A stretch of DNA of 30,787 bases from an uncultured Clostridia bacterium (GCA_947652805.1 CANTEM010000003.1:1-30787); one strand, 5' to 3'. Shown: positions 8,461 to 16,994, counted from the stretch's first letter. Translations and numbers: made by a program. The notes: a model not told the origin generated them from the letters alone.

Positions 8461-8485
8461 GCCGGGGCGAAATTTTTGCCCCGGC
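8461..8485 (+). other. intercistronic hairpin between dnaK and dnaJ
   Basis: The stem GCCGGGGC (8461-8468) pairs with GCCCCGGC (8478-8485) around a 9-base loop. Outer AGGCT (8445-8449) and AGCCT (8501-8505) can extend the fold. No T-tract follows, so it is unlikely to be a full terminator. An mRNA processing, stability or partial-attenuation role that lowers dnaJ relative to dnaK is plausible. Confidence 0.6.
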
Positions 8486-8540
8486 TGTTTCCCGCTCATT
8501 AGCCTGAGCACCCAATATAGCAGGAAGGGTAAAACAGTAC

Positions 8541-9674
8541 ATGGCGGACAAACGTGATTATTATGAAGTGCTGGGCCTTTCAAAGGGAGCATCCGAGGAC
8601 GAGATCAAAAAGGCGTATCGAAAGCTGGCAAAACAGTATCACCCGGATATGAACCCCGGCGACAAGGTAGCAGAAGGAAAGTTCAAAGAGGTCAACGAAG
8701 CATATGACGTGCTTTCTGACCCGGATAAAAAAGGTAAATACGACCAGTACGGCCACGCGGCGTTTGATCCTGCCTCCGGCTTCGGCGGCGGGGCAGGCGG
8801 CTTCGGCGGTTTTGACGGGTTTGATATATCCGATATATTCTCCAGCTTTTTCGGAGGCGGCGGTTCTTCCCGCAGACCGAACGGTCCTGTGCGGGGAGAT
8901 GACGTACGTTTGCGGGTGACCCTCAGCTTTGAGGAAGCTGTGTTCGGCTGCAAAAAGGAAGTGCAGTATCAGAGAATCCAGAAGTGTCCGGATTGCGACG
9001 GAAGCGGCGCTGCCAAAGGAACCAGCGCAAAGCAGTGTCCTGAGTGCGGCGGCCGGGGACAGGTGAACGTGCAGCAGCGCACGCCGTTCGGGGTTATGCA
9101 GACCTCCAAAACCTGCGACCGGTGCCGGGGTACCGGTAAAATCATAGAAACCCCCTGCAAAAACTGCCGGGGCGGCGGATATGTCCGGGCGACAAAAAAG
9201 CTGGAGGTATCTATTCCGGCAGGTATTGACGACGGACAGGGAATCGCACTGCGGGGCGAGGGAAGCGACGGCAGAAACGGCGGTCCCGCAGGGGATCTCA
9301 CCATTTCGGTAAACGTGCGTCCCCATGCCTTTTTCGAGCGGGACGGATATGACATATACTGTGACGTTCCAGTCACATTTGCAGACGCGGCTCTTGGCGC
9401 GGACTTGCAGGTACCTACCATTGACGGCAATGAAACGCTGCATATTCCCGAGGGAACCCAGACCGGCACCACCTTTACCCTGCGAAGCAAGGGCGTCCAG
9501 GTGGTCAACTCCAAAAACCGTGGAAATATGTATATCACAGTCGTTGTAGAAGTTCCCAAGGGGCTGAACGGAAAACAGAAGGACCTGCTCCACCAGTTTA
9601 ACGAATCCTGTGGGAGCAACAACCATTCCAAACGGGAAAAATTTATGAAGAAGTTTTTCAGAAAGGATTCGTGA
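8541..9674 (+). CDS. dnaJ: co-chaperone DnaJ (Hsp40, type I)
   Basis: DnaJ delivers clients to DnaK and stimulates its ATPase. The 377-residue product has an N-terminal J domain with HPD at residues 34-36, and a Gly/Phe-rich linker around residues 75-110. Its zinc-finger domain has four CxxCxGxG-type repeats (CPDCDGSG, CPECGGRG, CDRCRGTG, CKNCRGGG). The client-binding C-terminal domain is complete, so this is a full type I DnaJ. The reading frame ends in TGATG, overlapping the prmA start by one base, which suggests translational coupling. Confidence 0.97.
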   Translation: MADKRDYYEVLGLSKGASEDEIKKAYRKLAKQYHPDMNPGDKVAEGKFKEVNEAYDVLSDPDKKGKYDQYGHAAFDPASGFGGGAGGFGGFDGFDISDIFSSFFGGGGSSRRPNGPVRGDDVRLRVTLSFEEAVFGCKKEVQYQRIQKCPDCDGSGAAKGTSAKQCPECGGRGQVNVQQRTPFGVMQTSKTCDRCRGTGKIIETPCKNCRGGGYVRATKKLEVSIPAGIDDGQGIALRGEGSDGRNGGPAGDLTISVNVRPHAFFERDGYDIYCDVPVTFADAALGADLQVPTIDGNETLHIPEGTQTGTTFTLRSKGVQVVNSKNRGNMYITVVVEVPKGLNGKQKDLLHQFNESCGSNNHSKREKFMKKFFRKDS

Positions 9675-10600
9675 TGGACGGCTGGATTCAGATTAAAGTA
9701 ACAGTAAAGCAGGAATACTTAGACGATTTGTGTGCTGTGATGAGCATGGTGGATAATTCTCTCATGGTGGAGGATTATTCCGATGTGCAGCAGGAGTTGG
9801 ACGGGGTGTACGGCGATCTGATTGATCAGGAGCTGCTGGAGCGGGACCGGACCGTGGCGGCGGTTTCCGTATTTATTCCTATGGAAAAAAGCCCTGCCGA
9901 GTCGGAGGGCTTTATACGGGAGCGGCTTTCCGTGCTGGATATTCCCGCTGAAATCGAATGTATCGGCGTGCATGAAGAAGACTGGGCGAATTCCTGGAAG
10001 CAGTATTATAAACCGATCAAAACAGGGGAAAAGCTGGTCATTGTGCCTGAATGGGAGACCTATGATCCGGCGGACGGTGAAATCGTAGTGCTTATGGATC
10101 CGGGGATGGCGTTCGGCACAGGTACCCATGAGACTACCCGGCTTTGCGCCATGCTGCTGGAGCAATATGTCCGCCCCGGCGACCGGATGCTGGATGTGGG
10201 CTGCGGAAGCGGAATATTGGCGATCTGCGCTGCAAAGCTTGACGCCGGCAGCTGCTTTGCCTGTGATATTGACCCGGTGGCGGTACGGATCGCCGGAGAG
10301 AATGCCGCGCTGAATCAGACTGCCCAGGTGGAAACGGGCGTATCCGATTTGCTTGCGCAGGCGAAAAAGGCTCCGGGCGGCTACAATATATGCTGTGCAA
10401 ATATTGTAGCGGATGTGATCATCCGCCTGTCGCCGGACATCGGTGAATTTATGGAGCCGGACGGTGTGCTGATCGTATCCGGGATCATTACAGAGCGGGC
10501 AGAGGAAACGGTGTCCGCGCTGCAGGCTGCCGGATGGCATTTGATCGACGAGCGCAGAGAAAACGGCTGGTTTGCCGGCGCTTTGAAAAGGAATGGATAA
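9674..10600 (+). CDS. prmA: ribosomal protein L11 methyltransferase PrmA
   Basis: PrmA uses S-adenosylmethionine to trimethylate ribosomal protein L11. The 308-residue product has the small N-terminal L11-recognition domain, the DPGMAFGTGTHETTRL linker segment, SAM motif I (LDVGCGSGILAI from about residue 173), a DIDPVAVRIAGENA acidic motif, and NIVADVI in place of the catalytic-loop motif. I start at the ATG at 9674 inside the TGATG overlap with dnaJ. A GTG at 9671 would put the AAAGGA ribosome site too close. prmA as the last gene of the hrcA operon is common in Gram-positive bacteria. Confidence 0.95.
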   Translation: MDGWIQIKVTVKQEYLDDLCAVMSMVDNSLMVEDYSDVQQELDGVYGDLIDQELLERDRTVAAVSVFIPMEKSPAESEGFIRERLSVLDIPAEIECIGVHEEDWANSWKQYYKPIKTGEKLVIVPEWETYDPADGEIVVLMDPGMAFGTGTHETTRLCAMLLEQYVRPGDRMLDVGCGSGILAICAAKLDAGSCFACDIDPVAVRIAGENAALNQTAQVETGVSDLLAQAKKAPGGYNICCANIVADVIIRLSPDIGEFMEPDGVLIVSGIITERAEETVSALQAAGWHLIDERRENGWFAGALKRNG

Positions 10601-10604
10601 GGAA

Positions 10605-10629
10605 AAAGGCTCCCCAAAGGGGAGCCTTT
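10605..10629 (+). terminator. intrinsic terminator after prmA
   Basis: An 11-bp perfect stem (AAAGGCTCCCC/GGGGAGCCTTT) with a 3-base AAA loop begins a few bases after the prmA stop, and T-rich sequence follows. It ends the heat-shock operon. Confidence 0.85.
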
Positions 10630-10651
10630 CATTTACCTTGCGCAAAGTTTT

Positions 10652-10925
10652 AACCAAATAAAAAGCCTCCCTTGTGCAAAGGGAGGTGGCACGGCGTAAG
10701 CCGTGTCGGAGGGATTGTTTTGCTGCCGATTTGTTAATTATCCAAAATGATAGAAGGACAATCCCCCAGCCTCCGCTACGCGGAGTCAGCCCCCTTTGCA
10801 CAAGGGGGCCTTTTTGTTGGATATTATATACGCAACAGCACCCTAGGATCTGCTGCACAGCTCCAGCACAAGGGAGGCTTTTTTTGTTTGTCAGAACTTT
10901 ACACAAAGGAGCTTTTTATTTGGTT
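10652..10925 (-). repeat. dispersed structured intergenic repeat, copy B (composite)
   Basis: This lies between the convergent prmA and lysA genes. Outer inverted ends read AACCAAATAAAAAGC (from 10652) and GCTTTTTATTTGGTT (to 10925). A complete inner element spans about 10660-10815, with its core at 10711-10765 in the opposite orientation to copy A. Its tips are CACGGC-GTAA-GCCGTG and CTCCGC-TAC-GCGGAG. A second right arm (about 10840-10893) carries CCTAGGATCTGC and GCTCCAGCACAAGGG ending in a T-run and GTTTGT. The copy is therefore nested or composite. With the prmA terminator it accounts for the whole 344-bp gap. Confidence 0.85.
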
Positions 10926-10944
10926 GACTCCTTTTTTCTGCCGT

Positions 10945-12240
10945 TTACATATCATTGCGGCACAGATCCTCGTAGGATTCCCGGCGTACAGCAACGTAAT
11001 CCTCTCCGTCCCGCAGCATCACTACAGGAGGACGGGGAATCCGGTTATAATTGGATGCCATAGCGTAGTTGTATGCGCCGGTAACCAGTACAGCCAGGGT
11101 ATCTCCCCGAACAGGACGGGGCAGCATTACATCTTCCTGAATAATGTCGCCGCTTTCGCAGCACCGTCCCGCAATGGTAGCGCAGAAATCTGCCGGATCC
11201 TTTGCACGGTTGGCAAGGAGTGCGGTGTAATCTGATTCGTACAGGGCGTAACGGATATTGTCGGTCATGCCTCCGTCAATGGATACGTAGCTTTTATAGC
11301 CGGTAATGGTTTTTACACTGCCTACTGTATACAGGGTCATGCCGCTGTCGGCAACGATGCTCCGTCCCGGTTCCATGAGAATATCCGGCTGCCGGATGGA
11401 AAGCTCTGTGCAGATGCGCTGGATTTCTCCTGCAAGTCCGCGGATGTTCGCTTCATAATCAATTTCCGGATCTCCCTCCACGTAGCGCACGCCGAAGCCG
11501 CCGCCCAGATTCAGGGTGCGGATTTCATGTCCGCATTCGTCCAGAAGGGTGCGGATAAAGCGGAGCATGATTTCCGCTGCATCCCGGAAGGGATAGTAGT
11601 CGAAAATCTGGGATCCGATATGGCAGTGGAATCCGTCCAGTTCTACCCCAGGCAGTCCCAGTGCATATTTGCAAAGCTCCAATGCCTGTCCGGTTTCAAT
11701 GGCGGTGCCGAATTTGGAATCCACCTTTCCGGTGGAGATTTTCTTTTGGGTGTGGGGATCAATTCCCGGGGTAAGCCGCAGCAGAATTTTTTGTTTGATT
11801 CCCCGCTGTACGGCGCAGGCGTTCACTGTGTCCAGTTCTTCCCGGTTGTCTACGATAAAGCAGCCGATGCCTGTTTCCATAGCGTATGCAATGTCCGCGT
11901 CTGTCTTGTTGTTGCCATGGAAAAATGCATTTTCCATAGGAAATCCCGCAGCGTTTGCTGTATACAGCTCTCCGGGAGACACAATATCCGTGCCCATGCC
12001 CATTTCTGCAACGATTGCATAAATCCGTTTGAAGCAGCAGGATTTGCTGGCGAAAATCGGGCGGGAGCCTTCTCCCATATATTTACGCATTGCGTCCGTA
12101 TATACGCGGCAGTTTTCCCGGATACGGTTTTCATCCATGAGATACAAAGGCGTGCCGTATTTTTGCGCCAGAGCCACGGTATCTGCTCCTGCAAGGGTCA
12201 AATGTCCTTCTTCGTTGACAGATAAATTTGTGTGAAGCAT
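10945..12240 (-). CDS. lysA: diaminopimelate decarboxylase
   Basis: LysA performs the last step of lysine synthesis, the PLP-dependent decarboxylation of meso-diaminopimelate to L-lysine. The 431-residue product contains the PLP lysine in FASKSCCF (K66), CHIGSQI, the phosphate-binding GGGFGVRY, EPGRSIV, and the active-site CCESGDII shared across the subunit interface. It ends with the GAYNYAMASNYNR segment. The ATG at 12240 is preceded by a weak purine-rich ribosome site. It is the third gene of dapA-dapB-lysA, 40 bases after dapB, and so should be controlled by the lysine riboswitch at the head of the operon. Confidence 0.95.
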   Translation of the reverse strand: MLHTNLSVNEEGHLTLAGADTVALAQKYGTPLYLMDENRIRENCRVYTDAMRKYMGEGSRPIFASKSCCFKRIYAIVAEMGMGTDIVSPGELYTANAAGFPMENAFFHGNNKTDADIAYAMETGIGCFIVDNREELDTVNACAVQRGIKQKILLRLTPGIDPHTQKKISTGKVDSKFGTAIETGQALELCKYALGLPGVELDGFHCHIGSQIFDYYPFRDAAEIMLRFIRTLLDECGHEIRTLNLGGGFGVRYVEGDPEIDYEANIRGLAGEIQRICTELSIRQPDILMEPGRSIVADSGMTLYTVGSVKTITGYKSYVSIDGGMTDNIRYALYESDYTALLANRAKDPADFCATIAGRCCESGDIIQEDVMLPRPVRGDTLAVLVTGAYNYAMASNYNRIPRPPVVMLRDGEDYVAVRRESYEDLCRNDM

Positions 12241-12280
12241 ATAGTTTTCTCTTTTCTTTTTGGAATATTAACAGAAGCGG

Positions 12281-13024
12281 TCAAACGGAGAGGCTGACCA
12301 TGCTTTTCATATCGTACAGTCCTGCCGGCTTGCCGATGAGGAATTTTGCAGCAGAAATCGCACCTTCCGCAAACACGGCGCGGGATTCTGCCTTGTGCTC
12401 CAAACGGATGGTCTGGTAGTCTGTGGACAGAATCACTTGGTGGGTGCCGGCTTCATTGCCCATACGCAGGGCGTGGATGCCGATTTCCGCAGGAGCGCGC
12501 TTGCCCATTCCGTGACGGCCGTATACAAATTCCGCGTTCTGACGGACTGTTTTCAGCTCGTCTGCAATCATTTGCGCGGTGCCGCTGGGCGCGTCCAGCT
12601 TCCGGTTGTGGTGGATTTCCACGATTTCGATATCTGCATCGGGAAGCAGCGCTGCTGCCCGGCGGGCAAAATCTGCCAGCACGGCAATTCCCAGAGACAT
12701 GTTGGCGGAGTAAAATACCGGAACGGATTTTGCCGCCTCGTAAATCAGCGCTTTTTCGTCCTCTGTGTGCCCTGTAGTGGAAAGCACGATGGGAAGGGAA
12801 TGACCCAGAGCATAGGAAATCAACTCCCGAACTGCGCTGTGGTGGGAGAAGTCGATGATGACGTCGGCTTCTCCTTTATAATCTGCAATGTTGTGCAGGT
12901 CGAATTCTTCTGAAAATTTGTCAATCTGTGCGGTCAGGATCGTATCGTCCGCACCGGCGGAGACCTGCTCCCGCACAGCGGCGCCCATTCGCCCACCTGC
13001 GCCGTTTAAAATAATTTTTGTCAT
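12281..13024 (-). CDS. dapB: 4-hydroxy-tetrahydrodipicolinate reductase
   Basis: DapB reduces the DapA product with NAD(P)H to tetrahydrodipicolinate in the diaminopimelate/lysine pathway, which also feeds peptidoglycan. The 247-residue product has the dinucleotide loop GAGGRMG at residues 8-14, the active-site segment EIHHNRKLDAPSGTA (His138, His139, Lys142) and a VIIDFSHHSA strand. AAAGGA precedes the ATG. It follows dapA by 16 bases in the same transcript. Confidence 0.96.
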   Translation of the reverse strand: MTKIILNGAGGRMGAAVREQVSAGADDTILTAQIDKFSEEFDLHNIADYKGEADVIIDFSHHSAVRELISYALGHSLPIVLSTTGHTEDEKALIYEAAKSVPVFYSANMSLGIAVLADFARRAAALLPDADIEIVEIHHNRKLDAPSGTAQMIADELKTVRQNAEFVYGRHGMGKRAPAEIGIHALRMGNEAGTHQVILSTDYQTIRLEHKAESRAVFAEGAISAAKFLIGKPAGLYDMKSMVSLSV

Positions 13025-13040
13025 ATGGTATTCCTTTGTT

Positions 13041-13928
13041 TTATGAAATCAGTCCGTGTGTGCGCATGATTTGCAGCATCGCTGCTTCCTTGGCTTCATC
13101 CATAGGAGTTAGCGGCAGACGCAGGGTATTTTCGCAAAATCCCATTGCAGCCATTGCAGCTTTTACGGGAATGGGATTCACTTCAGAGAAAAGAGCGCTA
13201 ATGAGGGCATGATACTGATACTGAAGCTGCGCCGCACCGTGGATATCTCCTGCGAAGAATTTTTCTGCGATCTGGCAGGTTTCTCTGGGGAGTACGTTGG
13301 AAAGAACGGAAATGGCACCGATGCCGCCTACGGACATCAGGGGTACGATCTGATCATCGTTTCCGGAATACAGATCCAGCTTTCCGTAAACATAAGACAT
13401 GGTTTCCACGATTTTAGAGAGGTTGCCGTTTGCTTCTTTGATACCGCAGATATTCTCATGATCTGCCAGAATACGGTAGGTATCCGGTTCGATATTTACG
13501 CCGGTACGGGAGGGAACATTATACAGAATCACCGGTGCGTCACTCATATCTGCAATATCGGTGAACATTTTCACAAGTCCCTTTTGGGTTGCTTTGTTGT
13601 AATACGGCGTTACGACCAGTACTGCGTCTGCCCCTGCCTCGCAGGCGCAGCGGGTCAGATCCCGGGCGTAGCCGGTGTCGTTGGAGCCGGTGCCGGCGAT
13701 GATCGGTACGCGTCCTGCCGCACGTTTTACTGCGAAGGCGATTGCGTCCCGGTGCTCGTCGTCGGTGAGAGTGGAGGCTTCTCCGGTGGTACCGCAGACG
13801 ACCAGCGCGTTGATGCCGGACTCGATCTGCCAGTCGATGATGCGTCCGAACTGGTCGTAGTCGATGCCTTCTGCATTGAAGGGGGTGATCAGCGCAGTGG
13901 CGATTCCCTTAAAAATTGTTTTTTTCAT
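13041..13928 (-). CDS. dapA: 4-hydroxy-tetrahydrodipicolinate synthase
   Basis: DapA condenses pyruvate and aspartate semialdehyde, the first step committed to diaminopimelate and lysine. The 295-residue TIM-barrel enzyme has GTTGE (46-50), the catalytic Tyr136 and Arg141 in YNVPSRTG, and the Schiff-base lysine K164 in GIKEANG. I start at the ATG at 13928, giving the family N-terminus MKKTIFKGIATALITPF. The open frame extends upstream to 14486, but that extension is riboswitch, promoter and repeat sequence. It is the first gene of the dapA-dapB-lysA operon. Lysine control should act at the leader terminator before this start. Confidence 0.96.
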   Translation of the reverse strand: MKKTIFKGIATALITPFNAEGIDYDQFGRIIDWQIESGINALVVCGTTGEASTLTDDEHRDAIAFAVKRAAGRVPIIAGTGSNDTGYARDLTRCACEAGADAVLVVTPYYNKATQKGLVKMFTDIADMSDAPVILYNVPSRTGVNIEPDTYRILADHENICGIKEANGNLSKIVETMSYVYGKLDLYSGNDDQIVPLMSVGGIGAISVLSNVLPRETCQIAEKFFAGDIHGAAQLQYQYHALISALFSEVNPIPVKAAMAAMGFCENTLRLPLTPMDEAKEAAMLQIMRTHGLIS

Positions 13929-13985
13929 GTTGTTCTCGCTTTCCAAACATAAAATATTTTTACTATGGTCCGGCACGTTTTCCGG

Positions 13986-14206
13986 AAAATAAAAAAGCCA
14001 ACCCACGGGTCGACTCTGCAAACAAACTGATATTCCTGTAGAATTCAGATAGCTCTCCGCAAAAGCGACAGTCGGGATGCTCTTATTCATCCAAACCAGG
14101 ACGGACGTGACCAATGTCCTCCTTCGGCATTTGCCCCTTTCCTGCTGACAACGGGCAGTCAACCCTTTTTCATCCGCAGTACTTTTGACAGAATGCACCT
14201 CTACCG
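13986..14206 (-). promoter_or_regulatory. lysine riboswitch (L box) with leader terminator
   Basis: On the minus strand upstream of dapA the leader contains the L-box signatures in order: GGTAGAGGTGC, AAAAGTACTGCGGAT, GGAAAGGGGCAAATGCCGAAG-type sequence, GGAGGACATTGG, and GCGGAGAGCTATCT. GGTAG (near 14204) can pair with CTATC (14048-14052) to close the P1 helix. A terminator follows at about 13986-14016 (GAGTCGACCC, a short loop, GGGTTGGCTTTTTT). With lysine bound, P1 should form and the terminator fire, shutting off dapA-dapB-lysA. The genes it precedes agree fully with this assignment. Confidence 0.92.
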
Positions 14207-14216
14207 TGTTGCGGAT

Positions 14217-14245
14217 ATTGTAGCACAGATTTTTTCTGCTGTCAA
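14217..14245 (-). promoter_or_regulatory. sigma-A promoter of the lysine operon
   Basis: On the minus strand a perfect TTGACA (14240-14245), a 17-base spacer and TACAAT (14217-14222). The transcript should start a few bases before the riboswitch P1 helix. Confidence 0.88.
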
Positions 14246-14340
14246 GAGGGAGTTTCAGCATTTTTTGAGGCTGCACAGAAGGTTTGGGTGAAAGGCTCCT
14301 CCCAGCAAAGGAAGGTAATTTGCCGCCAAGTACGCGCCTA

Positions 14341-14550
14341 CTCAAGCCCCCTTGTGCAAAGGGAGGTGTCACGGCGTAGTTCGCACCAATAAAAAGGCTC
14401 CCTTGTGTAAAGGGAGCTGTCGCGAAGCGACTGAGGGATTGTCCTTCTATCATTTTAGATAATCTACAAATCGGCAGCCCCTGCAAACAATCCCCCGACT
14501 TGCCTGCGGCAAGTCACCCCCCCCCTTTGCACAAGGGGGGCTTTTACATA
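14341..14550 (+). repeat. dispersed structured intergenic repeat, copy C, with truncated partner
   Basis: This lies between the divergent lysine-operon and recA promoters. A partial left arm (14344-14388, GCCCCCTTGTGCAAAGGGAGG then GTCACGGCGTAG) abuts a full copy at about 14389-14546. The core is 14435-14494; the tips are GTCGC-GAA-GCGAC and GACTTGCC-TGC-GGCAAGTC. The right arm ends AAGGGGGGCTTTT. A further related scrap (CTCCTCCCAGCAAAGGAAGG) lies at about 14298-14317. With the riboswitch, promoters and the recA leader this explains the roughly 780-bp gap between dapA and recA. Confidence 0.88.
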
Positions 14551-14566
14551 GTATTGTAGATTTTCC

Positions 14567-14595
14567 TTGACTCTACCCTTGTTTTGCTATATAAT
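14567..14595 (+). promoter_or_regulatory. sigma-A promoter of recA-recF-recX
   Basis: TTGACT (14567-14572), a 17-base spacer and a perfect TATAAT (14590-14595). The leader to the recA ATG is about 105 bases. No GAAC-N4-GTTC LexA box is visible around it. Instead a direct repeat ATTGCCAT occurs at 14615-14622 and 14626-14633, with an 11-bp period. Confidence 0.82.
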
Positions 14596-14707
14596 AAAAA
14601 GTAAGAATGATTAAATTGCCATAATATTGCCATTTGCTGTCCGGCGGCGTTTGCGCAGTATCCAAATATGGCTTTTCAGGACTATTTTTGAAAGGTACGG
14701 TAGAAAA

Positions 14708-15814
14708 ATGGCGCAGAAGAAGAAAACGGCGGCACCCGCAACGGAAGCTACAGCGGACAACAAAAAGAAAGCGCTGGAAACGGCAATTTCTCAAATTGAA
14801 AAAAGCTTTGGACAGGGCACGATCATCAAAATGGGAGAAAACCCGAAAATGAATGTGTCTGCGGTTTCCAGCGGCTCCCTTGGGTTGGATATCGCCCTCG
14901 GCGTGGGCGGATTTCCCAGAGGCAGAATCATCGAAATTTACGGTCCGGAATCCTCCGGTAAAACGACAGTGGCGCTCCATGCGGTGGCAGAGGTGCAGAA
15001 GCTGGGCGGCGAAGCTGCGTTTATTGATGCGGAGCACGCGCTGGATCCTCTGTATGCAAAGGCGCTGGGCGTCAACATTGACGATCTTTTGGTGTCCCAG
15101 CCGGATTCCGGCGAGCAGGCGCTGGAGGTGTGCGAGGCGTTGGTTCGCTCCGGCGCGATTGACATTGTGATTATCGACTCTGTAGCGGCGTTGGTACCCC
15201 AGCAGGAAATTGAAGGAGATATGGGTGCGTCCCACGTGGGTCTCCAGGCGCGGCTGATGTCTCAGGCGCTGCGGAAGCTGTCCGGAACAGTTGCCAAAAC
15301 AAACTGTATCGTTATATTTATCAACCAGCTGCGCGAGAAGGTGGGCGTGGTTTACGGAAACCCGGAAACGACTACTGGCGGACGGGCGCTGAAATTCTAT
15401 GCTTCCGTACGGCTGGAGGTTCGTAAGGCAGAGGTGCTGAAAAACGGTACGGAGCCTTACGGAAATCGAGTCAAGTGTAAGGTCGTCAAAAACAAGGTGG
15501 CGCCGCCCTTTAAAGTTGCAGAATTTGATATTCTGTACGGCCATGGTATATCCAAAACGGGAGAGGTTGTAGACCGGGGCGTGGAAACAGGCGTAATGGA
15601 CAAAAGCGGCTCTTGGTATTATTACAACGGCGAGCGCGTGGGACAGGGAAGAGACAACGCACGCAAGTTTTTGGAAACCAATCCGGAAATTCTCGCTGAG
15701 ATTGAGGAAAAAATCAAAGCGCTGGGAACAGAGCAGGAGGAAGAACTGCCTGCCGGTCTGGAGGATGAGGAAGATTTGGACATTCGCCTTTTGGATATGA
15801 ATTTGGACGAATAA
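14708..15814 (+). CDS. recA: recombinase RecA
   Basis: RecA forms ATP-dependent filaments on single-stranded DNA for strand exchange and SOS induction. The 368-residue product has the Walker A motif GPESSGKT (79-86), the VIIDSVAALVPQ Walker B region, MSQALRKLSG, the L2-adjacent FINQLREKVGV, and an acidic C-terminal tail. I start at ATG 14708, giving MAQKKKTAAP. The longer frame from 14627 reads leader sequence with no family similarity. GAAAGG lies about 14 bases upstream, a somewhat long spacing. recF and recX follow on the same strand. Confidence 0.97.
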   Translation: MAQKKKTAAPATEATADNKKKALETAISQIEKSFGQGTIIKMGENPKMNVSAVSSGSLGLDIALGVGGFPRGRIIEIYGPESSGKTTVALHAVAEVQKLGGEAAFIDAEHALDPLYAKALGVNIDDLLVSQPDSGEQALEVCEALVRSGAIDIVIIDSVAALVPQQEIEGDMGASHVGLQARLMSQALRKLSGTVAKTNCIVIFINQLREKVGVVYGNPETTTGGRALKFYASVRLEVRKAEVLKNGTEPYGNRVKCKVVKNKVAPPFKVAEFDILYGHGISKTGEVVDRGVETGVMDKSGSWYYYNGERVGQGRDNARKFLETNPEILAEIEEKIKALGTEQEEELPAGLEDEEDLDIRLLDMNLDE

Positions 15815-15841
15815 AAGTAAGATACATAGAGAGGGAAAATT

Positions 15842-16984
15842 TTGATTTGCAGCAGCATTTCGCTTTGCAATTACCGGAACATTTCCTTGGAAACTGTTTC
15901 CTTTTCCGAGGGCGTGAACGTCCTGTTCGGGGATAACGCCCAGGGAAAATCCAATATTCTGGAGGGAATCTACTTTTTTGCAAGAGGGCGCTCCTTCCGG
16001 GGCGCACGGGAGCGGGAAATGATCCGGTTCGGGGAAAAGCAGGCGCAGCTGTCCCTGACCTTTCAGAAAGAGGACGCTCAGTATCCTGTAACGCTGGAGG
16101 CAGACCTGCCCCATACAGGGAAAAAGGTTCTCCGCCGGGGCGGCGCCCGGCTGTCCGGGGTTCGGGAGATGATCGGCTCCTTTCGCGCCGTGCTGTTTTG
16201 TCCCCTCCACCTTTCTTTGGTGGGCGGCGGACCGGCGTTGCGGCGCAGCTTTTTAGATATCGCCCTGTCCCAGCTTTATCCTGCATATCTGGACAGCCTA
16301 TCCCGGTATAACCGGATTCTGGCACAGCGCAATGCCCTGATCAAATCCGGCTCTGTCACAGACGCGGCAGTTTGGGAAGTATATGCCCGGCAGCTCTCCC
16401 AGCTTGGGGCGGATATTGCCGCCCGGCGCTGTGCATATATGCAGGGACTGGAGCGGCATGTGGCGGATATTTTTGCAGGAATGACGGTAGGACGGGAAAC
16501 GCCCTGCCTTGTATATCAGTCAGGCGCCCTGCCGGAGGCTGCGGACCCAGAGGAAGTCCGCAGCGCCGGAGAAAAACGGCTGTTTGACGCCCTTACCGGC
16601 TCTATTGAACGGGAAATCCGGTATGGTGCTACTTTGTATGGCGTTCATAAAGACGATATCAGCATCCGGCTCAACGACCGGGAAGCCCGCAGCTATGCGT
16701 CTCAGGGGCAGCAGCGTAGCCTTGCCCTGGCAATGAAGCTGGCGGAAGGGGAAATGGCAAAAACAGTGGGCGGCGAATACCCTGTGTTTTTGCTGGACGA
16801 TGTGCTCAGCGAGTTGGACGGACAGCGCAGGGAATTTATTCTTCGCTCGCTCACAGGAAGGCAGATTATTGTAACCTCCTGCGAACCGGCATATTTTCAT
16901 ACAGGCGCAGCAGATGCAGTCAGAATGCTGCATGTACAGGATGGAAAAGTCCTGCTGCCGGAAAATGAACGCACACAAATGTGA
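15842..16984 (+). CDS. recF: DNA replication/repair protein RecF
   Basis: RecF is an SMC-like ATPase that, with RecO and RecR, loads RecA at single-strand gaps. The 380-residue product has Walker A GDNAQGKS (30-37), followed by NILEGIYFFARGRSFRG. It also has the ABC-type signature YASQGQQRSLALAMKLAE, Walker B VFLLDDVLSELD, and IIVTSCE. It appears to start with TTG at 15842, with GAGAGGG 6 bases upstream, 27 bases after recA. recF normally sits beside dnaA and dnaN, so its place between recA and recX is unusual. Full length and intact motifs suggest a working gene. Confidence 0.92.
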   Translation: MICSSISLCNYRNISLETVSFSEGVNVLFGDNAQGKSNILEGIYFFARGRSFRGAREREMIRFGEKQAQLSLTFQKEDAQYPVTLEADLPHTGKKVLRRGGARLSGVREMIGSFRAVLFCPLHLSLVGGGPALRRSFLDIALSQLYPAYLDSLSRYNRILAQRNALIKSGSVTDAAVWEVYARQLSQLGADIAARRCAYMQGLERHVADIFAGMTVGRETPCLVYQSGALPEAADPEEVRSAGEKRLFDALTGSIEREIRYGATLYGVHKDDISIRLNDREARSYASQGQQRSLALAMKLAEGEMAKTVGGEYPVFLLDDVLSELDGQRREFILRSLTGRQIIVTSCEPAYFHTGAADAVRMLHVQDGKVLLPENERTQM

Positions 16985-16994
16985 ATAAAAAGCA

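Noticed and set aside
13929..14486. N-terminal extension of DapA by about 186 residues
   Set aside because: The extension crosses the leader terminator, the lysine riboswitch, the promoter and repeat C. Real DapA starts with MKKTIFKG at 13928.
14627..14707. N-terminal extension of RecA
   Set aside because: The 27 extra residues come from the leader, and RecA proteins begin near the KKKALETAISQIEK segment, which the ATG at 14708 already covers.
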